DNA from: Solidesulfovibrio alcoholivorans DSM 5433
GTDB taxonomy: Bacteria > Desulfobacterota > Desulfovibrionia > Desulfovibrionales > Desulfovibrionaceae
DNA: 64,000 nucleotides
Assembly (NCBI RefSeq): GCF_000702665.1
Contig: NZ_JNJA01000002.1
Span: 310,001-374,000, forward strand
Direction: 5' to 3'
Below the pieces are notes generated by a model that was given only the letters and a program-made list of their open reading frames with translations, had not been told where the DNA came from and ran no database searches. The translations under genes and the position numbers were made by a program. Every line of letters begins with the position of its first letter. Position 1 is the stretch's first letter. Of this stretch, positions 9,373 to 20,199 are shown in pieces.

Positions 9373-10496
9373 GCGCGGTGCGCGTGGCCACGGCCGAAAA
9401 CAAGCTGCCCGGCCGTTTCGACCTCTGGCTTCTGGGCGCGGCCCTGGTCCTGGCGGGCCTTGGCCTCGTCATGGTCTTTTCCTCGAGCGGCGTCATGGCC
9501 GAGCGCTTAAACGGCAACCGCTACTTTTTCTTCCAGCGCCAGGCCCTTTTCGCCCTGGTCAGCGTCGGGCTCATGACGATTTGCGCCTACATGCCGCGCA
9601 AGGTGCTGCACGGCCCGGTCTACCTCTGGCTGTTCGCCATCATCGGCCTGCTCGTGCTCACCCTCGTGCCGCCCTTTTCCGTCAAGGCCGGCGGCGCGCG
9701 GCGCTGGATGCACCTCGGGCCGGCCACGTTGCAGCCCATGGAGCTGGCCAAGGTGGTGTTGGTCATGTACCTCGCCTATTTCTTCAGCCAGAAACAGAAG
9801 CTCGTCCGTTCCTTTTCCGTGGGATTCATCCCGCCGGTCATGGTCACGGGCTTTCTCGGGCTCATCCTGCTGCTCCAGCCCGACTTCGGCGGCGCGGTTT
9901 TTCTCGGCATGCTCTTTTTCCTCATGAGCCTCGTCGGCGGCACGCGCATCACCTACCTCGCCGTGTCCATGATGTTCGGCATCGGGGCCATGGGCCTGCT
10001 CATCGCCTCCTCGCCCTACCGCTTCAAACGCTGGTTCGCCTTTCTCGATCCCTTCAAGGACCCGCAAAACGTCGGCTACCAGCTCGTCCAGTCCTTCTAC
10101 GCCTTTGGCTCGGGCGGCATCGTCGGAGCCGGTTTCGGCGCGGGCAAGCAGAAGCTGTTCTATCTGCCCGAGGCCCATAACGACTTCATCATGGCCGTGC
10201 TCGGCGAGGAGTTGGGCTTTATCGGCGTGTCGCTTGTGTTTCTGTGCATCGGCATCCTGTTGTGGCGCGCATTCAAGGTGGCGCTCGCCCAGGACGACCT
10301 GCGCGACCGTTTCACGGCCTATGGCATGGCCCTGGTGCTCGGGCTCGGCTTCGTCCTCAACCTCGCGGTGGTGCTCGGCTGCGTGCCGCCCAAGGGCGTG
10401 GCCATGCCTTTTTTGAGCTACGGCGGCTCGAATCTGCTCGCCTGCTTCCTGTGCGTGGGCATCCTCCTCAACCTTTCCCGGAGCGCCAGGACATGA
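9369..10496 (+). CDS. ftsW: Septal peptidoglycan glycosyltransferase FtsW
   Basis: A 375-aa SEDS-family protein with about ten membrane helices that polymerises lipid II at the septum with FtsI. Recognisable are GGARRWMHLGP in the first third, LLQPDFGGAVFL, the EAHNDFIMAVLGEE loop and the C-terminal PFLSYGGSNLLACFLCVGILLN-type block. It overlaps murD and murG by ATGA at both ends, implying coupled translation. Confidence 0.96.
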   Translation: MSAVRVATAENKLPGRFDLWLLGAALVLAGLGLVMVFSSSGVMAERLNGNRYFFFQRQALFALVSVGLMTICAYMPRKVLHGPVYLWLFAIIGLLVLTLVPPFSVKAGGARRWMHLGPATLQPMELAKVVLVMYLAYFFSQKQKLVRSFSVGFIPPVMVTGFLGLILLLQPDFGGAVFLGMLFFLMSLVGGTRITYLAVSMMFGIGAMGLLIASSPYRFKRWFAFLDPFKDPQNVGYQLVQSFYAFGSGGIVGAGFGAGKQKLFYLPEAHNDFIMAVLGEELGFIGVSLVFLCIGILLWRAFKVALAQDDLRDRFTAYGMALVLGLGFVLNLAVVLGCVPPKGVAMPFLSYGGSNLLACFLCVGILLNLSRSART

Positions 10497-11602
10497 CACG
10501 CATCGTGTTGACCACCGGCGGCACCGGGGGCCACATTTTTCCGGCTTTGGCCGTGGCTGAGGCCCTTCGCGAGCGCCGCCCGGACGCGGATATCCTCTTC
10601 GTCGGCGGCCAGGGGCCCGAGGGGGCGCTCGCGGCCAAGGCCGGCCTGCCCTTTGTCGGCCTGCCGGCGAGCGGCGTGTTCGGCAGGGGCCTGCGCGCCC
10701 TGGCCGCGCCGTTCTGGATGGCCAAGGCGTTCGGGCTGGCCGTCAAGCTGTTCTCCCGGCAGCGCCCCGCCGTGGTGGCCGGATTCGGCGGCTACGCCGG
10801 GTTCATGCCCGTGGCCGTGGCCCGACTTATGGGCATCCCCACGGCCATCCAGGAGCAAAACAGCGTCCCTGGCGTGACCAACCGCATCCTCGGCCGCTTC
10901 GTGGACCGCGTCTTCATCACCTATCCCGACGAGGGGGGGGCGTTTGCGGCGAGAAAGACCGAGCGCCTGGGCAATCCCATCCGGGGCGGCATCGCCGCGG
11001 GCCGCGACCGTGCGCGCGAAGGGGAGGGCAGGCGTCTGCTCGTGCTCGGCGGCAGCCAGGGAGCCAGGGCGGTCAACGACGCCGTGGCCGACATCCTGCC
11101 GCGCCTGCTCGACGCCGGGATCACCGTGCGCCTCCAGGCCGGCCGGGCCGATTTCGAGCGCATGCGCGAGCGTACCGCCACGATCATGGCCACGCGGCCG
11201 GACGTGCCCGGCGCACCGCGCGTGATCCTGGAAAATTTCATCGAGGACATGGCCGAGGCCTACGCCTTCGCCGATCTCGTCCTGGCCCGGGCCGGCGCGA
11301 CCACGCTCGCCGAGGCCACGGCCGCGGGCAAGCCCTGCCTGCTCATTCCCTTTCCCTTCGCCACCCACGACCACCAGTCCGTCAACGCGGCCTATCTGGC
11401 CAAGGCGGGCGCGGCCGTGGTCGTGGCGCAAAAGGACCTGCCCGGCACGGACCTGGCCGGGATGTGCATCGACCTTTTAAATGACCCGCGTCGTCTGGAA
11501 GCCATGGCCCGGGCCTCGGCCGCCGCCGCCCTGCCGGACGCCGCCGCCGCCGTGGCCGAGGCGCTGTTGCGGCTCGCCGCGTCCGGGGGAGGCGCGCAAT
11601 GA
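10493..11602 (+). CDS. murG: UDP-GlcNAc:lipid I N-acetylglucosaminyltransferase MurG
   Basis: A 369-aa peripheral membrane GT-B glycosyltransferase that converts lipid I to lipid II. The N-terminal lipid-I loop [13 protein letters not shown], a second glycine-rich loop GGYAGFMPV and the C-domain motifs GGSQGA and [10 protein letters not shown] are visible. The ATG overlaps the ftsW stop (ATGA), and the gene ends in the same way on murC. Confidence 0.97.
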   Translation: MTRIVLTTGGTGGHIFPALAVAEALRERRPDADILFVGGQGPEGALAAKAGLPFVGLPASGVFGRGLRALAAPFWMAKAFGLAVKLFSRQRPAVVAGFGGYAGFMPVAVARLMGIPTAIQEQNSVPGVTNRILGRFVDRVFITYPDEGGAFAARKTERLGNPIRGGIAAGRDRAREGEGRRLLVLGGSQGARAVNDAVADILPRLLDAGITVRLQAGRADFERMRERTATIMATRPDVPGAPRVILENFIEDMAEAYAFADLVLARAGATTLAEATAAGKPCLLIPFPFATHDHQSVNAAYLAKAGAAVVVAQKDLPGTDLAGMCIDLLNDPRRLEAMARASAAAALPDAAAAVAEALLRLAASGGGAQ

Positions 11603-13011
11603 ACATGCGGCAAGCGACGCGAAACGGCCCCGGGGCCATGCAGAGCAAGGTGCGCAAGATCCACATGATCGGCATCGGCGGCTCGGGCATGAGCGGCATC
11701 GCCGAGGTGCTTTTGAACCTCGGCTACGAGGTCTCGGGCTCGGACATGGCCATGGGCGCGGCCGTCAAGCGCCTGGGCGGCCTCGGCGCGAACATCGCCA
11801 TCGGCCACGGCCGGGAAAACCTGGGCGAGGCCGACGTCGTGGTCAAATCCACGGCCGTGACGAACGACAACCCCGAGGTCGTGGCCGCCAGGGAACGCGG
11901 CATTCCGGTCATCCCGCGCGCGGAGATGCTTGCCGAGCTCATGCGCCTGCGCACCGGCATCGCCGTGGCCGGCACCCACGGCAAGACCACCACGACGTCG
12001 CTTCTGGCCACTATTTTCACCGAGGCCGGCTTCGACCCCACGGTCATCATCGGCGGACGCCTCAACGCCTACGGGGCCAACGCGCGCCTGGGGCAGGGCG
12101 AGTACCTGCTCGCCGAGGCCGACGAATCCGACGGTTCGTTTCTGTGCCTGTCGCCCATCGCCTCCGTCGTCACCAACGTGGACGCCGACCACCTGGATCA
12201 TTACGCCGACCTCGCGGCCATCGACGACGCGTTCGTGGAATTTTTAAATCGCATTCCCTTTTACGGCGTGGCAGTGGTCTGCCTGGACGATCCCGGGGTG
12301 GCGCGCATCCTGCCCCGCGTCAACCGGCCCGTCTTGCCCTACGGCTTCGGGGAAAAGGCTAGGCTTCGCGGCACGGTGCTCGAAACCGGCGACGGCAGCC
12401 GCTTCCGGGTCAGCCTCGACGGGGCCGACCTCGGCGAAATGCGCCTCAACCATCCCGGCCGCCACAACGTCCTCAACGCCCTGGGCGCGATCGGCATCTC
12501 GCTCGAGGCCGGCATTCCCGTGCCCGTCATCGCCGCGGCCCTGGCCAAATTCGGCGGCGTGGGCCGGCGCTTCGAGCGCAAGGGCGAGGCCGGCGGCGTC
12601 ACGGTCATCGACGACTACGGCCACCATCCGGCCGAGATCAAGGCCACGCTGGCCGCGGCCAGGACCGTCTACCCGGACCGCAGGCTGGTGGTGGCGTTCC
12701 AGCCGCACCGTTTTTCGCGCACCAAGCTGCTTTTCGGCGATTTTTGCACCTGTTTCGCCGGGGCGGACCAGCTTCTGCTCACGGAGATCTACCCGGCCTC
12801 GGAAGCGCCGATTCCCGGCGTCAGCGGCGAGAGCCTGGCCCAGGGCATCCGCCAGGTGAGCAAGACGGAAGTGTCCTACTACCGCGATTTCGCGGCCATG
12901 GAGGAAGCCCTGCCCGGCATCCTGCGCCCGGGCGACGTGCTCATGACCCTTGGCGCGGGCAGCATCTGGCAGGTGGGCGTACACTACCTGGAGGCGCATG
13001 GTGACGCTTGA
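11599..13011 (+). CDS. murC: UDP-MurNAc:L-alanine ligase MurC
   Basis: A 470-aa Mur ligase that starts the stem peptide by adding L-alanine. The N-terminal motif [15 protein letters not shown] and the ATP loop [13 protein letters not shown] near residue 125 are diagnostic, with [10 protein letters not shown] in the C-domain. ATG 11599 overlaps the murG stop. An internal ATG at 11638 (MQSKVRKIH) would also give a normal MurC, so the first 13 residues are uncertain. Confidence 0.96.
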   Translation: MNMRQATRNGPGAMQSKVRKIHMIGIGGSGMSGIAEVLLNLGYEVSGSDMAMGAAVKRLGGLGANIAIGHGRENLGEADVVVKSTAVTNDNPEVVAARERGIPVIPRAEMLAELMRLRTGIAVAGTHGKTTTTSLLATIFTEAGFDPTVIIGGRLNAYGANARLGQGEYLLAEADESDGSFLCLSPIASVVTNVDADHLDHYADLAAIDDAFVEFLNRIPFYGVAVVCLDDPGVARILPRVNRPVLPYGFGEKARLRGTVLETGDGSRFRVSLDGADLGEMRLNHPGRHNVLNALGAIGISLEAGIPVPVIAAALAKFGGVGRRFERKGEAGGVTVIDDYGHHPAEIKATLAAARTVYPDRRLVVAFQPHRFSRTKLLFGDFCTCFAGADQLLLTEIYPASEAPIPGVSGESLAQGIRQVSKTEVSYYRDFAAMEEALPGILRPGDVLMTLGAGSIWQVGVHYLEAHGDA

Positions 13012-13888
13012 GGTCAGGCCCGGACCGCTTTTCGCGGACCGGACCACCTTGCGCCTGGGCGGACGCGCCCTGGCGGAAATCGTTTTCACGCGGCCCGAAG
13101 AGGCTGCGGGGCTGGAAGACAGGCTCACGGGCCTTGGCGGCGCGCCGTTCGTCCTTGGCGGCGGCAGCAACGTCCTGGCCGGGGACGGCGAACTGCCGTT
13201 CGTGGTCGTAAGCCCCCGCATCACGGGGGAGCCGGTGATCTTGCACGAACGCCCGCAGGGGAAAATCCGCGTGCGGGTCGGCGCCGGGGTCAAACTGCAA
13301 CGCCTGGTCGCCTGGCTCGCCACACAGGGGCTTTCCGGCCTTGGCGGGCTCATCGGCGTGCCTGGGTCCGTGGGCGGGGCCGTGGCCGGCAATGCCGGCT
13401 CCTACGGCGACGCCATGGGCGACGTGCTGGCCCGGGTGCAGGTCTGGTCGCCCGGGACGGGGCTCGCCTGGGTTGCGCGCGAGGGGTTTGCGGCGGCCTA
13501 CCGCCGCTTCACCGTGACGGGCGTCGCAGGGTTTTTCGTGGTGCTTGCGGCGGAGATCGACTGCGAGGTGGAGGAGCCCGTCGCCATACGGGGGGCGATG
13601 GTGGCCAACCTCAAACAGAAACGGGCCAGCCAGCCCATCACCGCGGCCACGGCCGGGAGTTTGTTCAAGAACCCGCCGGGCGAGGCGGCCTGGCGGTTGC
13701 TCGAGGCTGCGGGATTTCGGGGAAAACGGTTCGGCGGCATGGGGCTTTCCGAAAAACACGCAAACTTTTTGGTGAATTATGGCGGAGGGACGTGCAGCGA
13801 GGCGTTTGCGCTCATCGATGCGGCAAGGGAGGCCGTGCGGGAGCGAAGCGGCCATGAACTGGAACTGGAAGTGAGGGTGGCGCCATGA
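12998..13888 (+). CDS. murB: UDP-N-acetylenolpyruvoylglucosamine reductase MurB
   Basis: A 296-aa FAD enzyme that reduces enolpyruvyl-UDP-GlcNAc to UDP-MurNAc with NADPH. FAD-binding motifs LGGGSNVLA and [21 protein letters not shown] are clear, and the reductase motif SLFKNP lies in the C-terminal part. ATG 12998 lies inside the 3' end of murC (14-nt overlap) with GGAG just upstream. The stop overlaps ftsQ as ATGA. Confidence 0.95.
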   Translation: MVTLEVRPGPLFADRTTLRLGGRALAEIVFTRPEEAAGLEDRLTGLGGAPFVLGGGSNVLAGDGELPFVVVSPRITGEPVILHERPQGKIRVRVGAGVKLQRLVAWLATQGLSGLGGLIGVPGSVGGAVAGNAGSYGDAMGDVLARVQVWSPGTGLAWVAREGFAAAYRRFTVTGVAGFFVVLAAEIDCEVEEPVAIRGAMVANLKQKRASQPITAATAGSLFKNPPGEAAWRLLEAAGFRGKRFGGMGLSEKHANFLVNYGGGTCSEAFALIDAAREAVRERSGHELELEVRVAP

Positions 13889-14829
13889 ATGTCAGGGTAG
13901 GAACGCTTTCCGGGCTCGGAATGGGAGGCGCGGCCAAGAAACGCCGCAACGGGTACGCGGGCTCTCCGCCGCGCGTGACCGTCAAGAGCCGGGTGGTCAA
14001 ATCCAAGGGCAACCGCAACCGCAATTCCCGCAGCTGCGGCTACTCCGTGCACATGCCTACGGTGAGCCTCGGCGGCATGGGCAAGCTTTTCACCCGTGCC
14101 GTGTCCATGGCCTTCATGGGCGCCATTTTATTGGCCGTGAGCGTGGCGCTTCTGGCCGGATACCGCTGGTTGACCACGGTCAATTACTTCGCCCTGCAAA
14201 ACGCCACGATCACGGGGTGCTCCCGGCTGTCCGAGGAACATATCCGCCAGGTGGCGGGACTGGCCCCGGGTGTCAACGTACTATCGCTTTCCATGGACCG
14301 GATGCGGGCCGATTTGGCCCGCGAACCCTGGGTCGACACGGTGACGGTCAAACGGGTGCTTCCCGGCTCCGTCGTCGTGGAAGTGAAGGAAAAGGCCCCT
14401 TCCTATCTTGTGCAGTATCAGGGAACCCTCTATTACGCCGACGAGGTTGGGCGCATCATCGACAAGGTCGAGCCGGGGCAGTTCGTTTCCCTGCCCCAGA
14501 TCGAGGTCGAGGCCGGCATGGAAAAGCACCTGGCCCTGCTGGCCGATCTGCGCCGGGCCGTGGCCGAGCACCAGGTTCCCTTCGATTTCGGGCAGATCGC
14601 GTGGTTGCGCCTCAGTTGGGGCCGGGGCCTGGAAATCCGCCTCATGGATCCGGGCATCCTTTTGTGTCTGGGCTCCAAGGAATGGCGCCGCAACCTCTCG
14701 CGCATGAATCTTGTCTGGACGGACTTGCGCCGGCGGGGTGAACTGGACAAAGTCGGTCTCATCACCGCCGAAGGCGACAAGGTCTGGGTGGAAAAGCGCG
14801 GCAATTCGGGGGAACTGTCGCAAGGCTAG
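13885..14829 (+). CDS. ftsQ: Cell division protein FtsQ
   Basis: A 314-aa bitopic division protein. It has an unusually long basic cytoplasmic tail of about 70 residues rich in Arg/Lys/Asn, one membrane helix at about 76-95, then a POTRA domain from about 100 (ALQNATITGCSRLSEEHIRQ) and the beta domain. FtsQ scaffolds FtsB/FtsL in the divisome. ATG 13885 overlaps the murB stop. Position between murB and ftsA supports the call. Confidence 0.92.
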   Translation: MNVRVGTLSGLGMGGAAKKRRNGYAGSPPRVTVKSRVVKSKGNRNRNSRSCGYSVHMPTVSLGGMGKLFTRAVSMAFMGAILLAVSVALLAGYRWLTTVNYFALQNATITGCSRLSEEHIRQVAGLAPGVNVLSLSMDRMRADLAREPWVDTVTVKRVLPGSVVVEVKEKAPSYLVQYQGTLYYADEVGRIIDKVEPGQFVSLPQIEVEAGMEKHLALLADLRRAVAEHQVPFDFGQIAWLRLSWGRGLEIRLMDPGILLCLGSKEWRRNLSRMNLVWTDLRRRGELDKVGLITAEGDKVWVEKRGNSGELSQG

Positions 14830-14974
14830 GGGAAGGGCGCAACGGCGACGGCGTTTATGGGGGGCCTTTCGCTCCGGGGGGGGCGAAATAGGCAATGAAA
14901 TCGTCGCGTGTTTGACGTAGAACCGTGCGCGGGCGGCACCGACGCCGCGAGTGGAAACGTTCAGGGAGCGGTTT

Positions 14975-16201
14975 ATGGCCAGGTCGGAACTTATCGTCGG
15001 ACTCGATATCGGCACCACCAAGATTTGCGTGGTCGTCGGCGAACTCTCGCCCGAGGGCGTGGACGTGGTGGGCATCGGCACCAGCCCCTCCACGGGCCTG
15101 CGCAAGGGCGTGGTCGTCAATATCGAGCAGACCGTGCAATCCATCAAGAAGGCCCTGGAAGAGGCCGAGCTCATGGCCGGGTGCGAAATCCGCTCGGTCT
15201 ACGCCGGCATCGCGGGCAGCCACATCAAGGGCTTCAACAGCCACGGGGTCATCGCCGTCAAGGGCGGCGAGGTCGGCCCCCGGGACATCGAGCGGGTCAT
15301 CGACGCGGCCAAGGCCGTGGCCATTCCGCTCGACCGGGAAGTCATCCATATTTTGCCCCAGGAATTCATCGTCGACGACCAGCGCGGCATCGCCGACCCG
15401 CTCGGCATGGCCGGCGTGCGTCTGGAAGTGCGGGTGCACATCGTCACCGGCGCGGTCACCAGCGCCCAGAACATCATCCGCTCCTGCCACCGGGCCGGGC
15501 TCGACGTCTCCGACATCGTGCTCGAATCCCTGGCCTCCTCCAAGGCCGTGCTCACGGGCGAGGAGCGGGAGATCGGCGTGGCGCTCGTGGACCTCGGCGG
15601 CGGCACCACGGACCTGGCCATTTTCGCCAATGATTCCATCAAGCACACCGCGGTGCTCGCCCTTGGCGGCACCAACCTGACCAACGATATCGCCTTCGGG
15701 TTGCGCACGCCCATGGCTTCGGCGGAAAAGATCAAGATCAAGTATGGTTGCGCCCTGGCCGAGATGGTGCCAAAAGACGAGGTCATCGAGGTCATGAGCG
15801 TCGGGGGGAGGGAGCCCCGCCGACTCTCGCGACAGGTGTTGGCCGAAATCTGCGAGCCTCGCGTGGAAGAGATGCTGGCGCTGGTCGACCAGGAGCTCAT
15901 CCGCTCGGGCATGAAGAACCAGATCGGCGCGGGCGTCGTCCTCACGGGCGGCACGGCGCTGATCGAAGGCATCCAGGAACTGGGAGAACAGATTTTCAAC
16001 CTGCCCACGCGCATAGGCTACCCGGACAAGGTCGGGGGCCTCAAGGACGTGGTCAACAGCCCCATGTACGCCACCGCCGTGGGGCTGCTCATGTTCGGCG
16101 CGGAAAAGGAAGGCGTGGAGCAGCGCTTCCGCATCCGCGACGAAAATGTGTTCAACCGCATTCTGGGGAGGATGCGGAAATGGTTCGTGGACGTGAAGTA
16201 G
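14975..16201 (+). CDS. ftsA: Cell division protein FtsA
   Basis: A 408-aa actin-like ATPase that tethers FtsZ to the membrane. It shows the phosphate-1 motif [15 protein letters not shown] at the N-terminus, [12 protein letters not shown] (phosphate 2), an adenosine motif [14 protein letters not shown], and a C-terminal amphipathic targeting segment ([13 protein letters not shown]). ATG 14975 has CAGGGAG at 14962-14968; an upstream GTG at 14951 is less likely. The 145-nt gap after ftsQ holds a G/C hairpin near 14864-14893 and no clear promoter. Confidence 0.96.
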   Translation: MARSELIVGLDIGTTKICVVVGELSPEGVDVVGIGTSPSTGLRKGVVVNIEQTVQSIKKALEEAELMAGCEIRSVYAGIAGSHIKGFNSHGVIAVKGGEVGPRDIERVIDAAKAVAIPLDREVIHILPQEFIVDDQRGIADPLGMAGVRLEVRVHIVTGAVTSAQNIIRSCHRAGLDVSDIVLESLASSKAVLTGEEREIGVALVDLGGGTTDLAIFANDSIKHTAVLALGGTNLTNDIAFGLRTPMASAEKIKIKYGCALAEMVPKDEVIEVMSVGGREPRRLSRQVLAEICEPRVEEMLALVDQELIRSGMKNQIGAGVVLTGGTALIEGIQELGEQIFNLPTRIGYPDKVGGLKDVVNSPMYATAVGLLMFGAEKEGVEQRFRIRDENVFNRILGRMRKWFVDVK

Positions 16202-16263
16202 GTCCGCGAGAGGCCGCTTTTTCGGGGGATTTTCAGGGAGATCCGCTAGGGGGAGACAAGAAG

Positions 16264-17565
16264 ATGGAATATTTGGAACTCGACCAGGGCTCCAACGCCC
16301 GCATCAAGGTCGTCGGCTGCGGCGGCGGCGGTGGAAACGCCGTCGAGAACATGATCTGCTCGGCCATGTCCGGCGTGACCTTCATTACGGCCAACACCGA
16401 TATTCAGGCCTTGCAGAAGTCCCAGGCCGAATACCGCATCCAGCTCGGCGAAAAGCTCACCAAGGGCCTCGGCGCGGGAGCCAATCCCGACGTCGGCCGC
16501 GACGCCGCCCTGGAGAGCATCGACGCCATCCGCGCCGCCATCGGCGATTGCGACATGGTCTTCGTCACCGCCGGCATGGGCGGCGGCACCGGCACCGGCG
16601 CGGCCCCCGTGGTCGCCCAGGTGGCCAAGGAAGCCGGCGCGCTCACCGTGGCCGTGGTCACCAAGCCGTTCTATTTCGAGGGCAAGAAACGCCTGCTCTC
16701 GGCCGAAAAGGGCGTGCAGGCCCTTCGGGACGTGGTGGACTCCATCATCACCATCCCCAACGACCGCCTGCTGTCGCTTGCCTCCAAGAAGGCCACCTTC
16801 ATGGAGATGCTCAAGAAGGCCGACGAGATCCTTTACTACGCCGTCAAGGGCATTTCCGACCTCATCATGGTCCCGGGCCTGATCAACCTGGACTTCGCCG
16901 ACGTCAAGGCGGTGATGAGCGAGATGGGCCTTGCCATGATGGGCTTCGGTACCGCGCGCGGCGAATCCCGCGCCCGCGAGGCGGCGCTCAAGGCCATCAC
17001 CAGCCCGCTGCTCGAGGACGTCACCATCGACGGCGCGCGCGGCGTGCTCATGAACATCACCTGCGGCCCGGACCTCACCATCGAAGAGGTGGACGAAGCC
17101 GCCTCCACCATCACCGAAGCCGTGCACGAGGACGCCAAGGTCTTCTTCGGCACCGTCTTCGACCCCGACGCCACGGACGAGATGCGCATCACCGTCATCG
17201 CCACGGGCATCGAGTCGGCCATGCAGCGCGATGCCGCGCCCGCGCAGAAACGCGAGGAACAGCAAAAGCCCGTCGAAGTCATCACGAGTCTCAACCGCCA
17301 GAAGCCGGCCACCCCGCCCATGGGCGGCGGCGGAGGCGGCGGCGGGGGCGGCATGCAGAGCCCGCGCAGCATGCGCGTGCTCTCCAGCCAGCAGGCCAAC
17401 GACTACAACATCCCGGCCTACCTGCGCAAAGGCGGCAAGAAGGGCAACCCCGAGGCCGCCCTGTCCCAGAACCCGATCAAGGCGCAGCCCGCCGGAGAGG
17501 AAGAGTTCCTCTTCGACGAGGAGGAATTCGAAATTCCCTCTTTCATCCGCATGCAGGCGGATTAG
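16264..17565 (+). CDS. ftsZ: Cell division GTPase FtsZ
   Basis: A 433-aa tubulin homologue that forms the Z ring. The GTP signature [12 protein letters not shown] lies near residue 106 and the T7 synergy loop [11 protein letters not shown] near 209. A variable linker follows with ten consecutive glycines at about 354-363. The C-terminal peptide EIPSFIR is the conserved binding site for FtsA and other partners. ATG 16264 follows an AGGGGGAGA ribosome site. It ends the dcw cluster. Confidence 0.98.
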   Translation: MEYLELDQGSNARIKVVGCGGGGGNAVENMICSAMSGVTFITANTDIQALQKSQAEYRIQLGEKLTKGLGAGANPDVGRDAALESIDAIRAAIGDCDMVFVTAGMGGGTGTGAAPVVAQVAKEAGALTVAVVTKPFYFEGKKRLLSAEKGVQALRDVVDSIITIPNDRLLSLASKKATFMEMLKKADEILYYAVKGISDLIMVPGLINLDFADVKAVMSEMGLAMMGFGTARGESRAREAALKAITSPLLEDVTIDGARGVLMNITCGPDLTIEEVDEAASTITEAVHEDAKVFFGTVFDPDATDEMRITVIATGIESAMQRDAAPAQKREEQQKPVEVITSLNRQKPATPPMGGGGGGGGGGMQSPRSMRVLSSQQANDYNIPAYLRKGGKKGNPEAALSQNPIKAQPAGEEEFLFDEEEFEIPSFIRMQAD

Positions 17566-17576
17566 CGGTGTGCCCC

Positions 17577-17602
17577 TTAAAAGATACGGCAGTATTTTTT
17601 AA
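17577..17602 (+). terminator. AT-rich hairpin after ftsZ, probable terminator
   Basis: An 11-bp inverted repeat (TTAAAAGATAC / GTATTTTTTAA, one G-T pair, loop GGCA) begins 12 nt after the ftsZ stop, and its 3' arm contains six T. A second, GC-only hairpin (GGGGGCC / GGCCCCC, loop GCGA) lies at 17664-17681 without a T-tract. Together they probably separate the dcw operon from the next gene. The A/T stem is weaker than a classical terminator. Confidence 0.5.
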
Positions 17603-17698
17603 CAAAAGGAATCGGCGCGCGACGGCTGCGCGGGGGCATTCCCCCTGCGTCCCTGACCCGTCGGGGGGCCGCGAGGCCCCCGGCGGTTGGAAGGCTTC

Positions 17699-19366
17699 TT
17701 GAGCGAAAAAACGCGGGCCAAGGTGTATTTCGGGCTGGACAGGCCCGAGACGCGGGACTTCGGGGGACGGCTCCCCATAGCCCTGGCCGTCCCCGGCGAC
17801 GCCGCCCTGGCCCTCTCGGCGCTCGGCTGGCAGGCCGCCTGGCGGCTGCTCGCCGAAAACCCCGCCCTGGCCGTGGAACGCGTGTTCTGCCGCCCGGGCC
17901 GGCCACCCGTGGCCGAGGATTCGGGCCTCCCCCTGGCCCGCTTCCCGGTGGTCGCCTTTTCGCTGTGCTACGAAGAAGACTACCTGCCCGTGGCCGCCGC
18001 ACTGGCCGCGGCGGAAATCCCCCTCACGTCCGAGGCGCGGCCCGACTTTCCCATCGTCATGGGAGGCGGGCCGCTCTCTTTTATCAACCCTGCGCCCATC
18101 CTGCCGGTGCTCGACCTGCTTTTCGTCGGCGAGGCCGAGGCCGGGCTCGCCGCCGTCATGGACCGGCTGCGCCGTGAGGCCCTGGCCGGCGCGGACAAGG
18201 CCGCCTGCCTCGCCGCCGTGGCCGACATGCCGGGCGTGCTCGTGCCCGGGCGTACGAAAACCCCGGTCGCTCGCGTCGTGGCGCACTGCGCGGACGCGCC
18301 GGGACTGCTCGCCGACCCCGTCCATTCCTGCTTCGTCTCCGGCCACGCCGCCTTCCGCGACATGTTCCTCGTCGAGGTCAACCGGGGCTGTCCCTACGGC
18401 TGCCGCTTCTGCGCCGCGGGCTACGTCTACCGCCCTCCCAGGCAGGCGCGCCTTCGTGATTTGCAGGCGCTTGTCGAGGACGTCTCCCCGCGCAAGGTCG
18501 GGCTCGTGGGCACGGCGCTCACGGACTGGCCCGACCTGCTGCCCTTTTTGCATTGGCTGAGAAAGCGCGGCACGAAATTCTCCCTGTCCTCCATCCGCGC
18601 CGACGGCGTGACCCCGGAGCTGCTCGCCGTCCTGCGCGAGGCCGGCCTGCGCACCCTCACGCTCGCCCTCGAAGCCCCGAGCGAACGCCTGCGCCGCGCC
18701 GCCAACAAGCATCTGTCCGTGGAGGCTCTGTTGCGCGCCGTCTCCCTGGCCGGCAAACACGGCGTGAACCACCTCAAATTCTACCTGATCGTCGGCTGGC
18801 CCGGGGAAACCGAAGAGGATTTCACATCCCTTGCGCCGCTGCTGCGCGAAGTCGCCGCGTCCGCCTCCATCGGTGTGGGCAAGCGCGGTGTGGCCCACGC
18901 CACGCTTTCGGTCAATCCCCTCGTCCCCAAACCCTTTACGCCCATGCAATGGGCGCCCATGGCCTCCGAAGCGGCCATCGAAGCGGCCTACGCCTCTGTG
19001 CGCGCCGCGGCCAAGCCGCTCAAGGGCTTCAAGGTGGAAGTGGAAAACGCCTCCGCCGCGCGCATGCAAGGCCTCCTCGCGCGCGGCGACGCCGCTCTTT
19101 TCCCGCTCATCGAACAGGCCGTCGCCGCCGGGAGCTTCCGCCGCGCGCTCAAATCCTGGGACGGCGACATCGCCGCCTACCTCGACCGCGAACGCCCCCG
19201 TGACGAGGCCTTCCCCTGGGACGTCGTCGATATTGGCGTCTCGCGCGACTTTCTCTGGCGCGAATGGGAGCGCTACCGCGACGGCGTGCCCACGGCCAAA
19301 TGCCCGCCTGCCGGTTGCGGCGATTGCCGGCGCTGCGGGATTTACGCCTTCCCGGGGAAAGGATAA
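17699..19366 (+). CDS. Radical SAM protein, uncharacterised
   Basis: This roughly 555-aa protein has a CX3CX2C cluster (CPYGCRFC near residue 230), the radical SAM [4Fe-4S] site. The N-terminal third (VVAFSLCYEEDYLPVAAAL, IVMGGGPLSFINP) resembles the cobalamin-binding-like domain that precedes many such enzymes; no clear cobalamin-binding motif is visible. Four cysteines cluster at the C-terminus (CPPAGCGDCRRC) and may bind a second cluster or zinc. Start is TTG 17699 with GGAAGG just upstream; TTG 17687 is an alternative. The substrate is unknown. Confidence 0.75.
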   Translation: MSEKTRAKVYFGLDRPETRDFGGRLPIALAVPGDAALALSALGWQAAWRLLAENPALAVERVFCRPGRPPVAEDSGLPLARFPVVAFSLCYEEDYLPVAAALAAAEIPLTSEARPDFPIVMGGGPLSFINPAPILPVLDLLFVGEAEAGLAAVMDRLRREALAGADKAACLAAVADMPGVLVPGRTKTPVARVVAHCADAPGLLADPVHSCFVSGHAAFRDMFLVEVNRGCPYGCRFCAAGYVYRPPRQARLRDLQALVEDVSPRKVGLVGTALTDWPDLLPFLHWLRKRGTKFSLSSIRADGVTPELLAVLREAGLRTLTLALEAPSERLRRAANKHLSVEALLRAVSLAGKHGVNHLKFYLIVGWPGETEEDFTSLAPLLREVAASASIGVGKRGVAHATLSVNPLVPKPFTPMQWAPMASEAAIEAAYASVRAAAKPLKGFKVEVENASAARMQGLLARGDAALFPLIEQAVAAGSFRRALKSWDGDIAAYLDRERPRDEAFPWDVVDIGVSRDFLWREWERYRDGVPTAKCPPAGCGDCRRCGIYAFPGKG

Positions 19367-19388
19367 TCCGGCGGCAAAGGAGTCCGCC

Positions 19389-20003
19389 ATGACGCTTCCC
19401 CTCTACCTCGCCTTCGTCGCGGCAGCGTCCCTGCTGCTCGTTTTCCCCGGCCCCACCGTGCTCATGGTCATCGGCTACGGCCTCGCCGAAGGCCGCAAAT
19501 CGGTCTGGTCCCTCGTGGCCGGCGTGTGCCTGGGCGATGCCGTGGCCTGCGCCGGCTCCCTGGCCGGACTTGGTGCGGTGCTCTCCGCCTCGGCCGCCGC
19601 CTTCACCATGGTCAAGGCCGTGGGCGCGCTCTACCTCGTCTGGCTCGGCATCGGCATGCTGCGCGCCGGTGACGCCTCGGCCGTCGCCCCGGCCTCGTGC
19701 CCGGCCGGACGCAAATTCGTCCACGCCTTTACCGTGACGCTGCTCAATCCCAAGACCATCCTCTTTTTCGTCGCCTTCCTGCCCCAGTTCGTCAGCCCCT
19801 CGGCCCCGGCCCTGCCGCAACTCCTTCTTCTCGGTGCGACCTTTGTCATCCTCGGTGCGTGCAACACCGCCGCCTACGCGACCCTCTCCGGCAGCGTCGG
19901 CGGCCGTATCCGCGACCCGCGCTTCGTGGGCCGCCTGCGCCGCGTGGGCGGCGGCGCGCTCATCGGCGCGGGGGTCATGACGGCGGTCGCGACGAGGCGG
20001 TAG
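19389..20003 (+). CDS. LysE/RhtB-family exporter
   Basis: A 204-aa inner-membrane protein with about six helices. It carries the N-terminal family motif FPGPTVLMVIGYGLAEGRK and the mid-protein NPKTILFFVAFLPQF, both typical of LysE/RhtB amino-acid exporters. Substrate cannot be assigned. ATG 19389 has AAAGGAG at 19376-19382. It starts 22 nt after the radical SAM gene and is probably cotranscribed with it. It converges with the response regulator at 20200. Confidence 0.88.
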   Translation: MTLPLYLAFVAAASLLLVFPGPTVLMVIGYGLAEGRKSVWSLVAGVCLGDAVACAGSLAGLGAVLSASAAAFTMVKAVGALYLVWLGIGMLRAGDASAVAPASCPAGRKFVHAFTVTLLNPKTILFFVAFLPQFVSPSAPALPQLLLLGATFVILGACNTAAYATLSGSVGGRIRDPRFVGRLRRVGGGALIGAGVMTAVATRR

Positions 20004-20057
20004 CGGGGGCGTTGAGGGGAGAGTGGGAGCGGAGAGGGGGAGAGAACGAAGGGGAAG

Positions 20058-20116
20058 CTGCCTCCAGCGGCCGGGAGGGGATCATCCCCTCCCGGACCTC
20101 CCGGGCGGGGGGAAGT
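20058..20116 (+). repeat. Dispersed G/C palindrome, copy A
   Basis: The core is CCGGGAGGGGAT (20071-20082), one central C, then its exact complement ATCCCCTCCCGG (20084-20095). It is preceded by GCCTCCAGCGG and by a purine-rich strand. It lies between the convergent LysE and response regulator genes. One of at least eight related sites in the window. Confidence 0.8.
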
Positions 20117-20199
20117 GGCAAGCGGGTAGGAGGGCGGTCTGTGGGCGAAGCGCCGCATACTAAGAGACTTCCTTTAAGGGCTTCTTTCTCCTCTCTCCC

